From Oscarella lobularis (lineage: Eukaryota > Porifera > Homoscleromorpha > Homosclerophorida > Oscarellidae): a stretch of 64,000 nucleotides of DNA. The translations under genes were made by a program, and so were the position numbers. Of the stretch, positions 22,901 through 36,500 are shown one piece after another (position 1 is the first letter of the stretch; every line of letters starts with the position of its first letter). The stretch lies in assembly GCF_947507565.1 (NCBI RefSeq), contig NC_089179.1:248001-312000 (forward strand). The letters run 5' to 3'. The notes under the pieces are model-generated. The model saw nothing but the letters and a program-made list of their open reading frames with translations, had not been told where the DNA came from and searched no databases.

Positions 22901-25900
22901 CGCCCCTGCGTCCCACTGACCGGCGAATGCAATATCAAACTAAACATCTCGTCGGGCTCTTCCGTCGAATCGTCGAGTATCGTCACTTTGCACGCCTTTT
23001 CCGTCTCGCCGGGCATGAATCGTACGACGTACGATCCGTCGACGTAATCTTCGCCGGGCGTCGCTGAAACGGCGGCGGCGCGCGTGGAGCACGTCACCGA
23101 CGATTCGTATCGCGTGTCGCCCGTTCGCACGACCGTCGCCGCGAGCGTTTCGTTCTCGCGAGCGAAATACGTCGATTCGGAAAACGACATTGACGGCGCG
23201 TCGTCGACGGAGTCGTCGATGTAGACCGTCGCTCGAGCGGGACGCTTCAACGTGGCGCCGGACGCTAGCTGAAGCGCAACGCTCAGACTTTCATTTCCTT
23301 CCAACTCCGGATTCCCGACGTCGTTAACGATGTCAAAATAAAATGATTTCGTCCGTTCGTGGGGAGCAAAGACGAGCTGTTCGAGCGTTGGTACGAAATC
23401 GTCGTGGCGTTTCGCCGAGACAGGATTCAGCTCGTCGACAGCGCACCAGACTCTCGAATAGTGCTGCAAGTCCGGACCGTCGCGGAGAACGTCGACAGAT
23501 ACGCGACCGTCGTTTTCCCCAAAAACGTATTCGGACTTGCTGAAACGAATCTGCGGCTCGTCATTTGGACCTAGAATCGTCACCAATGCCGTCGCCACGT
23601 CGCCTAGCGTTCCCCTGCTCGGCCGCGACAATTTGACGTGGAACGACTCGGCTAGTTCGTAGAGGCTATCGTCTATGAGATCGACCGTGCAAACGGCCTC
23701 GGTTTCGCCGGCTAAAAAGTAGACTCGGTCCGTCCGTCGAATGAAATCGGAGCCGGAGATGGGTTCGAGGCCGCCCGTAGCCGTCTCGTCTTCCGTGTAG
23801 CAGACGACCGAGCTCAAGTCGCTCGTGTCTCCCGTTCTTTTGAGCAAGACGTCGACGTGAGCACTACCGCTCTCGTTCACGTTGATAAAAGAACGAGAAA
23901 TAGACATACGAGGTTCTAAGAAAAAAATCCAATAAAATGATTAATTTTCGGCATTTCTTACCGTCTTCCGTGTCGTTGATAATCACTTTGGCTCTCTTCA
24001 AATTGCCGATCAATGATTGAACTGGGTCGTCCAAAATAACGGCGAAAAACTCTTCGTTCTCGTACGCGACGTCGTCAATGATCGGCACGATGCACGTCTT
24101 CTCCTTCTCCTTCTCCTCGAACTGAATTCTCGCCGACGTTTGGACGTAATCTCCGTCGTCCGACGTCGCCGTTCCGCCGATCGTTCGACACGAGACGTAC
24201 GAGACGACGTTCAAATTCCCACTCCGACGAACCGACAACTCGACGACACGACCCGTTTCCCTGACGACGTAGACGGCGTTCTCAAACGAAAGTTGAGACC
24301 AGCGAATATCGAACGTCTGCGCCTGCAACGAATTCGGCGTCGCGTCAGCGACGCTGAACGTAAAACGATCGCTCGTCGCATTTCCGCTCTTCACGTACAC
24401 GACGGCGGAATTGTCTAAATCCGCTTGAGTAAATTGAAGAACCGGCGACGAGAACGATGAACACAATGGGGCGTCTTGACACAGGGCAATATCGCCGTAG
24501 AGACATTTCTCTTGGATGGTGTATAGCAGAGTTTTGTCGTCTGTGTCGTCGTCGGTCGCTTTGAGGCGTTCTGACGTAATTCGGCCCACTCCTCTAGTCA
24601 AGAAATCGAGTCCTTTATTCGTGATTATTCGCGGAGCGCCGTCGTCGATTGGAATGATTGTGACGTGAAAAGATTGCTGGTGAGTTGTTCTTATCCACTT
24701 TCCTCCTCGCTGCACTAGAAATCCAACGTTCGTACTGTCCGACACTTTAAACTTGAACGAATCGTCAATCGTATTGGTTCCGTCGTGAACGTAGCTGATC
24801 TCGTTATCAAGAATTTCTCGCATTGTGAAGGAATCCGCGACCGGTCGCTCGTCGGCGCGATCGAGACGACCGTTTCTCGGTCGAGACGTAATCGTGAAAA
24901 CGATTCGCTCCGCCTCCGTGTCGGGATCGTCGGCGTTCAACTCGAACGGCGTTATCGCTTTTCGTTCGCCTTCGGACAAGCGCAGTCGGCGATTCGTCAC
25001 GACGGGCAACGAATCGTCGACGATTTCGACGACGATAGAAAACATCATCGAAACGACGTTCGTCCCGTCGGTGACCGTAAACCGAAAACGATCGCGCTGG
25101 CCCTCGTCCGCGCCCAAGTGCCGATACTCGATCGCACCGGCGGCCAAATCGACTTGAGTGAAATTACGCACGGGCACGCGAGGCCAATCGATCCACGCCA
25201 GTCTCCCGTAAAGCGGCGGATCGACGACAGTAAAAACGAGCTTCGAATCGTCGCTATTCGCATCCGTGGCGCTTAATACGTCCGTCGTTAATTTCCGACT
25301 AGAGCCCTCCTTTAGAACCAAGCCCGTGTTCCTCGTAACCCTCGGAGGCACCCGATCTTCGAAGATGTGTACAATGAAGTCCTGGTCGAACAAATCGTTG
25401 CCGGCTCCGTCTGTCACGTTGAATTTAAAAAGATCGACGCCGCCGGACGAGTCGACATGCTCGTATTGCACGCGACCGGCATCGATGTCCGATTGCGTGA
25501 AGGAATTGACGTCGTTCACCGTCAATTCAACAACGCCGCCGTTCGCTAAGAATTTTAGTCGACCTTTTGACGGATCCGACGAGAGAGTGTAGATCAAGCG
25601 ATCGTCTGGGGTGTCGATGTCGCTTGAGCGAAGAACGGTGGGAAGAATCAGCGCCGATTCGCCGACGTTCAAGCGCAATCCGGCGTTGACGATCACGCGC
25701 GGCGTTTCGTCGTCGACGGCGACGATTACGATGCGTAAAGTTGCCGTCGCGCCGAGACCGCCTTCGTCGGAAACCGTCACTTCGATGCGATCCGAACGCG
25801 CCGTAGTGCCGTCGCTGTGCTCGTACGCGACCCGTCCGTTCGCGACGTCGCGCGCCGTGAACGAGGTGGCGATTTCGCCCGCTTTCGTTAGGCGACCGTG

Positions 25901-28900
25901 CGCCGGTTGTCGAATCAAAACGAAGACCAAATCTTCGCTGGAACTATCTAAATCCGTTACGCTAAGAGATTGATTTGTTATGAAGGCGAAGCCGTCTTCG
26001 GGACATTGCAAAGTGCTGGCGTCGATCACGGGCGTTTCGTCGTTCACCGGCTCGATAACGATGTCTATAGTCGTCGCGGATGACGTCTGCGCGCCATCGG
26101 TGCACTGCAGAACGAACGAATCCGAGTCTGGCTCAATACCGAAATGCTGATTTTGCACGTAGCGAATTCGACCGGCATCGAGATCGGCAGTCGTGAAAGA
26201 ATTGACGGCAACTCTAGGGGCCTCGTCGCTCTCCAAATAACCCCTCTTCGGCAGCGACGTCACTCGACAAACGACGTCGCCACGAACCGTGTCTTCGTCC
26301 CTAACGAGAAGATTCCGCGCTCGGACGACGACAACTCCTCCTTCTTCAACTCGCATCTCGTCGCCTTTTACGATCGTCGGCTTGATATTATTCACCGGAG
26401 CGACGACGACGATCACCTCTTCGTCGGTCCGTCGATTGCCGGCATCGTCGCTAACGGACACCAAAAACGAATCCCTTAATTTCGCCGGCCCGATTTCGCC
26501 TCGAATAACATAGATAATCGCCCCGTCATCAACTTGGCCCTGGGTAAATTGATCCCCAGTCGTAACATTATTCGCATCGACGTAGATTCGTCCTAGAACT
26601 GGAGCTCTTGTCAGCGTATAGACGAGTTGACGATCGTCCGTGTCCGAATCGGTAGCGGCCAATATTCGTCGCGTTATGATCTTGAACGAATTTTCGTCTA
26701 CGTTTACCCGCTTCGTGGCGGATTTCAACAGTCGTGGAAGATCGTTGTCGACCGGCGTGACGACGACGTCGACGACGGTGCGCACGCGAAATTTTCCGTC
26801 TGAGATAGAAACGCCGAAGTCGTCTCGTCTCGTCTCCGAGCCGTCGTGTTCGTATTTGACGAAGCCTTGGGCGACGTCGAAAAGCGTGAAATCGGTGCCG
26901 ACTCGCATTCGGATTTCGGATCCTTTTTCATCTTCTTTCGTCAGTGTTCCGTGATCGGGAAGCTGGGTAATAGCGAGAAGGAGACTCGTCGATTCGGCGT
27001 CCGCGTCGCTGGCGCTAATGTGCGTCAGATTGAACGTCGCTTCGTTTCCTTCCTCCACCACCAAGGGCTTTAAATCGCCGAATTCAGGCGCTCGATTGTT
27101 CACCGGATTGACGACAATCGCGAAATTTTCCACCGGGCTTTGATTGGTTCCGTCTGACACGCGAAAGCGAAAGTTCGTCTCTATCGCAGTCGTCCCGATT
27201 TCCGCGTTCGGCGTCCGATAACGAACGACGCCGACGTCGACGTCGCGCTGCGTGAATTCGTCGACGGAAACGTTGGGACGACGAGACAATTCGAGAATTC
27301 CAAAGCGAGGCGGCGTCACGATCGAGTAAACGAGAGTCGAGTCGTCAGTGTCGGCGTCGGCGAAAGCGAGCTCTTGTCCAGTGATCGCCGTCACCGTGCC
27401 TTCGTCGACGGAAATAGAGAGCGGGTACGACAATCGCGATACCAGTCGCGGCGACTCGTCGTCGAGCGGAATAATATGAATCGAAAAAACCTGATCGCGT
27501 AGAACATTCGGCGGCGAACTCGCATCCGAAACCTGAACGCACCCCCCCAAAGTATAGAAATCTCGATTCTAAATATTTTATTTATTCGTCTCACTCACCG
27601 TGAACTGAAATTCGTCCCACAGTGCCTCGGATCCCGAATGATTGTAATAAATTCGTCCCGCCGTCACGTCCTTCTGCGCGAACGCGTCCACGCGCTTCTC
27701 CATCAGCCCCGTACCCGGCACGACCGTCCATCCGCCGCTACCGAGCTTCGACGTCAATATCTTCTTTCGTCGAATCACCGTCCCTTCGGACGAAAAGCGC
27801 GTGATCGTAAACACGAGCTCGCCGTCGTCGCTATCGACGTCGTGCGCTTCGAGATGACGTGACGTAATCGCAATCGTCGCGCTCTCGTTCACGACGAGCC
27901 CACTATTGACGACAATCGTCGGTGGCTCGTCGTCGACGAGCGTAACGTTAACGCGAAAAAGAAATTCGACGACGTTCGACCCCCCGTCGACGACTTTCGA
28001 CCCCCCGTCGACGACTTGAAGCAGAACTTCGTCGAAGGAAACTTCGGCGCCGTCGTGAACGTAACGAATGACGCCTCTCTCGACGTCGCGTGCCGTAAAC
28101 GATTTCACCGGCGTTCGTAGCCGTTCGACGTGACCGTAATCGGGTCCGTCGACGAGGATAAAAATCAACGAATCCGACGAATCGTCTCGGTCTTCGACTC
28201 GCAACTGTCGTTCGGATATCGTCTGACGACCGTTTTCTTCGACAACGATCCCCGTATTGATGACGACGACCGGTGGATAGGGACTCGTTGCGACGATCAA
28301 GATGATTCCGACTGGGGACGTCAATTGGCGATCCGAAACGCGAAGAGCGACGTCGCCGCGAGAGTCGAGTCTTTGATCGTGAATAAATTGTATATGACCG
28401 GCAATTGCGTCCACATAGGAAAACACGCTTCCCGTCTGAAGCACGATCTCGTTCGCTCCGTCGACGCGAATCAGTTTTCCATTAGATGGTGGACTGACTA
28501 TTTGAAGGAGAAGTTTCGAGGAATTTGTATCCGGATCGCCGACGCGGATTATTGAATCATTGACTAAGACGAGTCCCCCGTAGACGGTTCGAATATTTTG
28601 CCTTACAATCAGAAAAGGAGGTTCAGTATTGCCTAATAAGAAAACAAAAATATTTTAATTAATTAAGAAATCGTTTTTTTATTGATTTACGTTCGCATAA
28701 TCTCTCGTCCGAATTCTGATAATAACCGTCGCCGCACGCCGTCACGCATCGACCGCTCCGACGAAACGTGCCGTCGACGCATGCGCGACACGTCGAAGCG
28801 TCGACGCATTCGTCGCACGACGACGAACAGCTTTCGCATCGTCCTCGAAATCGATTCGCGTACTGTTTCGCGGGGCATTGACGAGTGCAGGCGTTTCCGA

Positions 28901-30085
28901 GCAAAACGTAGCCGATTTCGCAGCGCGTGCACTGGCCAAATCGACTGCAGACGTCGCAGTTCGTCGGACACGCGAGACACGAGCCTCGCGTCGCGTAAAA
29001 GCCGCGACTGCAACGCGAAACGCATTGGCCCGTTTCTAGGTACGATCCCCTGTAGCATAGCGTGCAATTCGTTTTTCGACCGGCGGAACATCGAGCGCAG
29101 CTTCGGTGGCATTCTATATGGGAAGTTCGCGGCGAAAAATTCCCCGCCCAGTTCTTTAGTAGATTTTTACCTCGGCATTCCCGGATTCTTGCCTCGTGAG
29201 TGAAAAATCCGTCTTGGCAGTGATCGAGACACTGTCCAAACATAAGGACCTGCATCGGATCTGCACATGCCGTGCAGTGGCTGTCCGTTGCGCCGTTGCA
29301 GCTCGAACAGGACGAATGACAAGCGGTCAACTCTGATACAAAAATGAAACCAGCGATCTTTTTCTCGGACTTCTTACCTTGACAGCGCGGACAACACTCG
29401 TTCGGCTCGAGCGCGAGAGTTTCGTTCTAAAATCACGCGCGCGTTCCCACACCGAACCCATGCTGTGGCGGAAAAAGTTCTCACCGGTGAGCACGTGATG
29501 GTCGCGCAAGGAATAATAGACGAGCAAATGGCGATCGATTCGTTGCAGATGCACGTCCGACAGATCGATGCATTCCAACTCTCTCCGTCCTATGTACATG
29601 CAAATGTATGAGCGCCCCACCGAGCCTATTGTGTCTATCAGTTGAAAGTCGCGTGTCATCGGGAAGCAATTAGGAGGGCGGGTGCGGTAAAGAGAAAGCG
29701 CGACCGCGAATCTTAGATCGAGGGAGGAAAAGGGGCGAAAAACGGTTTAGATTGATCGAACGTTCGTCGGGTACGAGAACTATCTATTACGACCGGCGTT
29801 TGCCACTGCCTCGAGGCTCGAAATGATGAATAGGAGATCGCGCTTGCGTGGGTGGAGGGACTAAAGGGGGTCTGCTCACCTTAATTCTTTGGCCTTTTGC
29901 ATCGTCGAAGCAATCGCCTTCGAAAAGAAGAGCGACGAAGCAATTAGTGTCGGGGGGACATTAGGACGCTTTGCGATCGAGGCGTATCCGCTGTCGCTTC
30001 TCTTACCTTGGGCTACGTGAGCGAGATTGGCGATGATGGAAACGACGATGAAAATCGCGAGTCCGAAGAATCGAGCGGCGAACAT
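19917..30085 (-). CDS. FRAS1: FRAS1-type extracellular matrix/basement-membrane protein
   Basis: Type I membrane protein of the Fraser complex, which anchors epithelium to mesenchyme or matrix. Eleven exons (30007-30085, 29880-29917, 29485-29589, 29378-29426, 29171-29332, 28691-29113, 27599-28632, 23962-27532, 22630-23915, 22342-22578, 19917-22286) sum to 3118 codons. In order: signal peptide (FFGLAIFIVVSIIANLAHV); a single VWC domain (DGESWNASICRTCIC to NECCPRC); about five furin-like Cys-rich repeats; twelve CSPG repeats; five Calx-beta domains; the FRAS1-specific module starting GYPVVCVLPCDPRHP with KCSNLLDY-like and GKRS motifs; one transmembrane helix (SGFVALVAAVLAVLAVLRF); and an acidic tail ending DDYTEV. 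Human FRAS1 also has 12 CSPG and 5 Calx-beta repeats but more VWC and furin repeats. The transmembrane helix separates it from most FREM proteins. The 3.6-kb and 2.4-kb exons are very large for this locus. Confidence 0.95.
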
Positions 30086-30408
30086 CGTCGCGCGGCTTTC
30101 TCCGACTCTTCGATCGCCTGTGGAAGAGACGTTTGGTTGCGTTTTCGTTTCGTTGCCCTCATCACGTACGATTAGAGCGGAAAAGTCGAGAACTTGAAGC
30201 CGCTCGCTTTGGGATTTTTTCTCCTACGTCCGAGAGCCGCTTCCTTTGTACTAGTAGCAAATTGTCACGAAACGAAAGCGTTCTTTTCTAGCTGTGCCGA
30301 GGAGGCGACTGCTGTCCGAGATCTTCGTGTCCGTGATGCCCGGATGTTCCTTGGAACGTGTCTGTAACCTGTCAGTGCTGTCGGAAGTAGAATTGAATTA
30401 GAGTTGTT
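30086..30408. other. FRAS1 upstream / CNG channel downstream gap
   Basis: About 320 bp between the FRAS1 start and the stop of the next minus-strand gene. It must contain the FRAS1 promoter; I see no TATA-like box at a convincing distance and no other gene. Confidence 0.4.
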
Positions 30409-32664
30409 TTATTTTGGCTCGAGTCGCTCATTTATAATCGGAGTGGTAGTGGTTGGAACGTGAAGACGATTGACGTCGTTTATGTCTGGCATTGATAGAG
30501 TGGCCGGACTACGTAGTGACGATTCATCTCTGCGATGAATCGTCACTGGAACCTGTGCCCCATTAGAACTAGATCGGCTCCGTCTGACTTTTGACGACTC
30601 CGACGACGGACTCTCTAGGACTTTTCGCTGCACGCCGTTTGCAAATTGCAGGCGCTGCATCGCTTTTCGACGAAGTGCATCCTACACGTACAGCGGCAGA
30701 AATACGTAGAAATTCGTTCGAAATTCGTACGAGAAACTACCATGAATTCCGGATGATTTTTGAACGGTTCCTCGAGATCAGTTTTCGTCAGGACAAGCAA
30801 TTCAGAATACCCGATGGAGTAAACGTCCGCAGTTCGCCTAAGGTGCATAAGTGTTGCAAACAGAAGCAAATCAAGTCAGACAAACTTGTTGCTTCTATTA
30901 ATGCCCAGTAAAGAGATCTCTCCAAAGTAATCCCCTGATGATAATTGACATATCAGATCACCTGTTTCTCTATAATATCAATCAATAAATAAAGTTTATT
31001 TTAGATGAAAAGCTCCAATCTTACGTTGTAACTGCCACTTTTCCGTTGCTGACTATGTACATCTCTCTGCCGACGTCGCCATAGCGACACACAATGTCTC
31101 CGGGTGTCAAAAGCAGTGACTGCATCTTTAGCACCAATTCGTGAAGTAGTCCAGGAGGTATGTCTCCAAACAAGTCAACCTGCACGCAAAATGACAGAAA
31201 CTTGATTGTCAGCGGCACTGCACGTACTTTTCTCAGTGTAGTCAAATTAGCGTGCACCGCCACTTTTGCTCTCAGTTTGTCAGGCAAATATTTTATAGCC
31301 AAATAGGCGTTTCTATCTTCGATTCGTCCTCTGAATTCAAATGAAATCATTAGACTATTATTTCAATGGCATTTCGCTTGCCTTTGCCTCGCGTAATCGT
31401 ACCATCTTGTCACTTTTCGTTGCACTGATTTCGGTGCTCCAACTCTTCTCATATAGCGTTTGGTAGAGTCCTAAACGAGAGTCCGTGCCTCGTATAATTA
31501 GTCGGCTTTCGTAGACGAACTAAAAGTCTTTCGAAATTGGCTTGATTTTCGTTTGCATTGGAAATAATTTGCCCAAATTGACCTAAAAAATAAAATCCCA
31601 TGTATGCGTGTATAAGCCAGATGGAAAAATCCTCTTACCAACCAATGTTGCAAATATGAACACTCCCAACATATAATTTGCAATTGTAAATCCAAATCTG
31701 AAAAAAATTCAAGCAAAACAGAAAAAAATTTCCATACGTACTCCGCTCGTGTCTGAGGTGGCGGAATATCTCCAATCGTCGTCAAGGCGAGCGTCGCCCA
31801 ATGAAAAGAGTAAAGATATTTGATTTCGGTCAGAGCGAACGTCCCATTCAAAGCCGGATAGACCCAACTATTGATTCCAAATCCTTCCTCTTTCGAGAGA
31901 AGAAAGTAGAAGGAGGCGTCCCAGTGAATGCAGAGCGCGATCAAGTGAACGAGCTTCACGACGCGAAAAACGAACGATTCCGAATAGTGAAGTCGCGATT
32001 CGATCATTTTCGAAAAGTTCCACAATCGAAAGAGCTTGACTAGACGCGGCAATCTCAAAAGCGGATTAACGCCGACAAGCGGACTCAAATAGATCAAATC
32101 GAGCGGCACGGACGCGAGCACGTCGAACGCGAAGCCCCACGAGCGCACGTAACGCCATCGATGCTTGCATCGAAGAATGCCGTCTTGAAAAAAGCCGAGA
32201 TTCCATCGCACGACGACGTCGATCGCGTAAACGACGTCGGACGTGTAATCGCCGGCGAAAAATATCGCCTCGCCCTCGGTTTCGATGAAGGCGATGCGCG
32301 GCATTAGCGTCCAGTAGTTGTAAAGCACGGCGAGACATAGAACGATCGTCCAGCCGAAGAAGAAATCGCCGTGCGGATCGACGAAGAGTCGACCGAGCGG
32401 CGGCGATAGAGCGGCGCGACTTTCGTCGTTTGTCGTCAGCGGCTCGCCGGAGGAAAGCGCGAGATCGCGAACGCCGTATTTGTCGAGAAACGAGTCGCGT
32501 CGGGCGTCTGGAACGCCCGCTGGATCTCCGTCTTCGACGGCGGTGACGGGCCCCCGACGAGGACGAATCGCATGGGTGAATCGTAGCGCGAGACGCAGGC
32601 GCTTTATCGAGCGCGACCATCGGCCGCTTCGCCTGCGAGATTTATTGTTCGCGGTATCTTCCAT
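30409..32664 (-). CDS. Cyclic nucleotide-gated cation channel, CNGA-like
   Basis: Nine exons (31742-32664, 31639-31697, 31521-31582, 31382-31470, 31228-31330, 31025-31179, 30886-30969, 30741-30837, 30409-30681) give 614 residues. S1-S4 begin FGWTIVLCLAVLYNYWTLMP; the S4-like segment is RLPRLVKLFRLWNF; the pore is TLALTTIGDIPPP; S6 is NYMLGVFIFATLVG. The C-linker KRYMRRVGAP leads into KVTRWYDYARQR, followed by a cyclic-nucleotide-binding domain with LLTPGDIVCRYGDVGREMYI, DYFGEISLL and the phosphate-cassette RRTADV. The filter GDIPPP corresponds to GETPPP of vertebrate CNGA channels and keeps an acidic residue, consistent with a Na/Ca-permeable, ligand-gated pore. The cassette Arg is present, so cNMP binding is plausible. 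The C-terminus lacks an obvious coiled coil. One intron has a GC donor (minus-strand CAAAG|GCAAGC at 31381-31380). A start 24 bases further upstream (32688) is also possible. Confidence 0.93.
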
Positions 32665-32944
32665 GGTTCGATTAGGGATGAGGGACACATCGTCGTTACC
32701 AGGACGGCGACGGGAGGCGATAAATGCTTTGTCAGTCCCACGAGGGCGCGCAAATGAAAAAAAAGTGATTTATGCCAGCTTATTTATCTCGCTCGCTCGC
32801 TCGCTAAACTCGGCCGAACTCGGGGCCATAGGACAAATACAAAGAAAACGATATATAGCTAAATTGTTCTCACTACGGGACAATCTCCAAAATGATAAAC
32901 CAACGACGAACGCGAATTGTACACACGTAAATGGCGGTCCACGC

Positions 32945-33420
32945 TCATTCGTCACCGCCCTTCTCCTGCTGTTTCATCACCTCGGGAAGTTCGGGCGGTT
33001 TGGAAAGATCTTCGATGAGCAACGCCTCGAACTCGCCATCTACGAATCACGAGGCGTTTCCTCAAAAGGGGCCCCCATCTCAAAAACCCGTCACGCTCAC
33101 CTTCTTGTTTTACAGCTAAACCGATTTCCGCCGGAGACTGAGCTTTGGCGACGTTGTTGGGAAATCCGCTATCGCCGAGCGTTTTCGCGTCGTCGAGGAG
33201 CTGATCTTCGCGATAGAGACGCTGGTCCTCCGGAGAATACTTCAAAATGCCTTCGACCATTTTCTTGAGTTCGAGAACGGTCGTCGATTCCTTTGCGTCG
33301 AGGAAGAGTGTCGTCTTATGACGACGAACTTTGAGAAATATGTCCTAGCAAAGAAATAGGAGATTGAATATCGTCTACGATCGACGATTCTGTTGACGCG
33401 AATTCAAATCTACTGACCAT
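32945..33420 (-). CDS. ELOB: Elongin B, ubiquitin-like adaptor of Elongin BC E3 ligases
   Basis: Exons 33418-33420 (only the ATG), 33101-33344 and 32945-33039 give 113 residues, against 118 in human. The ubiquitin-like fold is intact: [20 protein letters not shown], the [17 protein letters not shown] region, [16 protein letters not shown], then [12 protein letters not shown] and the C-terminal tail [12 protein letters not shown] that contacts SOCS/VHL-box partners. Elongin B pairs with Elongin C in VHL, SOCS and Cullin-2/5 ligases. The first coding exon contributes only the initiator methionine, immediately followed by donor GTCAGT. It lies about 115 bp downstream of the GCN1 stop on the same strand. 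Confidence 0.94.
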
Positions 33421-33536
33421 GGCGGGCTGAGAACAGCTTTTCTCGCCCCCTTGCAAATCCTCGTCGAAGTAGACGCGCGCGTTACGCTGACGTAAAGACA
33501 CGTGTTCTGGTTGTACTGAATCATCAACAGCGGCCG

Positions 33537-36500
33537 CTATGTTTGAAACACAGAAATTTCGTCTTCTGTACCTTCGTCTTGAGAGACTAATTTACTAAGC
33601 GATCGCTTGTACACGCTGCCCAGTTCGGTGGCAACAGAACTGCTAAGATCGGGCAAAATCGCCTAAAAAAAGAAAACAGCTTGCATTTCATTTTTACTGA
33701 CCAATACATTTACAAGAGTAAATACCTCATAAAAATCGTTGCCTTGCCTCAAATTTAAGACCGCCAAAAGAGCTCGCTCTGCTCCACTTTTTACCGTCGT
33801 GCTCTTGTCTCTGAGGCAGCTCAGCAAGAGGGGAACAAACTGTTCCGCCAAAGCCTTATCAGGTTTCGTTTCCCGAGACGCTAAAACAAGAGTTGTAAGT
33901 GCAGCGTTTTTGATATCGCTGACAGATGATGCAAAGCACTGTGAAAAGACAACATTCAGTATCGGTATAATTTTGTCGGTTTCCTTGCCTTGATCAAACA
34001 TGGAATAAGTGATTGAGAACGAGCGCGAGAGCTTTCATTTCGAAGAAGGCAGCACGCGCAAGACAGAGCAGACAAAGAAACAGACACCTAAACCCCCAAA
34101 AGCTTATATCGCATAGAGTCCGCGAAATAAACGTCGTTTACCCTGTCCACAAGAACTCTAGACGAAACGATTTTCAAAATTTCCTCTTCACGCTCCTCAC
34201 TAAACACAATAGGAAGGTTAGCAGCCAACACCGCAGACAAAGCAACGTTTCGCCCGTGGCAAATCATCCAATTATCAACAGGATCAACATCTAAAAAACA
34301 CATTCTAAAACGCTCATTTAGAAACCCAACCCTACCAAGAAAATTATTCAACAGGCTATTCAAACTCTCTCCCGTCGACACGGCCGCCAGAGCGCCGGCA
34401 CATCGTCCCGCAGCCCTTCGCACGACATCCTATACGTAGCCCTGTAATTACGGAAATAATCTAGTCGGTTCCGACTTGCCTCTTCTGCTCCTAAAAGGCC
34501 AAGAAGTAGATCGGTCACGTTTCGGCGAACGGCCTCGCTCATCTTGAGCCCTCCTCCTCCTCTGATGACACCAAGCAAGGCAGTAAGCAACGTCTCCCTA
34601 AAACGATATCGATAGGAAACACTGTCGCACGTACCGCGGATTAATTCTCACTTGTGTCCCGATTCTTCGTTATTCTTCGTCGTCGTGCACAGCTCGTTGA
34701 AAAGTGGATCAACTCTCGGCTGATAAGCGATTAACTTCTCGAGAGCGGCGGCGGAGCGTAGTCTCACAACGCGATTGGCGTCGTTCAACGCCTTCACGAA
34801 CGTCGTCTGCAATTGAGGAACGAACGGCTTGACTGCGAGACCGGCTTTGACGATGACGAGCGTCAGCGTGTCGAGTATCGCCGCCTTGACGTTCCAGCTG
34901 TAGCGATCGCCGAGGATGCGAATCAGCGGTCCGGTAATGGAAACGACGTGCGGTTTCAGCGCCGCGACGCTCGTCAGAGCGATGACGTCGCCGAGACCGG
35001 TCGCCGCGCTTTCTTTCACGTCCGGCAAACCGTTTAGTATGCCTTCGCGGAGGATTTGCACGAGAGATTTGATTCCCTGTGGGCGCGAGAAGGGGACCTA
35101 TAGAGAGAATCGTTTCTATTCGTCTGCTTACTTTGGGAGTGGTCGAAAAACCGGGCAACATTTCGCCTTCCTCCAGGTCGGCACGAACGAACTTGATCCC
35201 TTGACGAATATGAGCTATGACCGGAATTTGATCAGCTGCGGCCAATTTCTAAATAGAAATTTCAAAATCTTGAAATTTTTGAAAACAGAAACTGCACGTC
35301 TTTTACTTCGGTTACGGCATTTAGTGCATGCCAGGCGGCGTCCACCACGCCAGGATTCGGATCGTTGAAATGTCCAATGAGACCAATTATCAACTTTGGT
35401 AAATATTGGCTGTAGTCCACTCTTCTCTCCGCACAAAACGTTCGCAAAAGTATCAAAGATGCCTTTGCGAGATATCAATTAATCAGCCGATCAATAATGT
35501 TCAACTGACTTACCCGTCTCATTTCGGGACTGGGATTCTTTGACGCGGACATGAGTTCGTCTATCACGCAACACATCCCAGCTTCGCTGCCAACGCTGAG
35601 TACGAGAACTTTAGAAGCCTCCATATCCTATATAATAAAGATGTGAAAAACCGAAACAGGTTCTTTTTTTTTCGTTTCCGTACGTCTTCATAGCTAGGTG
35701 ATGCCGCATTTTCGCTAAGAGAACGCAAGAGAGCGGGCAAAATGCTACCCAAGTGTCGAATCAACGCTTCGCCGGCGACGGACGAGAGCAAGGCGAGAGC
35801 CTTTGCGTTGACAGGAGACGCCGTCAGCTGAATAGCACGTCACTATAAACAAGCGAGACGACGAGCGAAAATTAGGAAACTACCTTCGGCACGAGGAACG
35901 GAAGAACGACGCGACTTTTCGCCGCCATCACTTGCTTCAAGCCGTCAAGAGCAAAATCGACTTCGTCACTTTCGGTTTTCTACAGAAAACGATTATTTCG
36001 TGACGTTTTTTCTATTTTTTTTGTCTCGCTGACCAAAATGGTCAACAGGCTCGGAAGAATCTCCTCCAATGCCGTCGTTCCGATGTTGCCGTAAAGGCTA
36101 GCGAACGTTTTCGCCGCGGCAACTCTCACTTCGGGCAGCGGATCGCACAGAGCGCGTCGAATCGTCGGTATGAGCGAATCCTGAAAAGCTTGAATCTATA
36201 TGTAGAGAGAAACGAGAATTTCACCTTTCCTCTAAGAAAAAAAATCAATATCTTACGTAATCCTTTGAAGTCGATGCCATGATTTCGCTGAGCCCGATGC
36301 ACACGCCCTGACGTTCGACGCTCTTATCCGAATCCAATCCCATCTCGAGAATAGGTATAATTTCCGGCAAAATTCGCTCTCCCAGTTTTCGAACGACGTC
36401 GCCAAGCGTTCGCGCTGCAACCTTAAAAAAATTCAAAAAAGGAACCTGGTCGAGTTTTCAAGCTACTACAGTATTCCTTTTTACCTGTCTCCTATCGTCG

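Noticed and set aside
20851-28555. Numerous plus-strand and alternate minus-strand frames over FRAS1
   Set aside because: Arg-rich shadow frames produced by the codon bias of FRAS1; none has domains or splice support.
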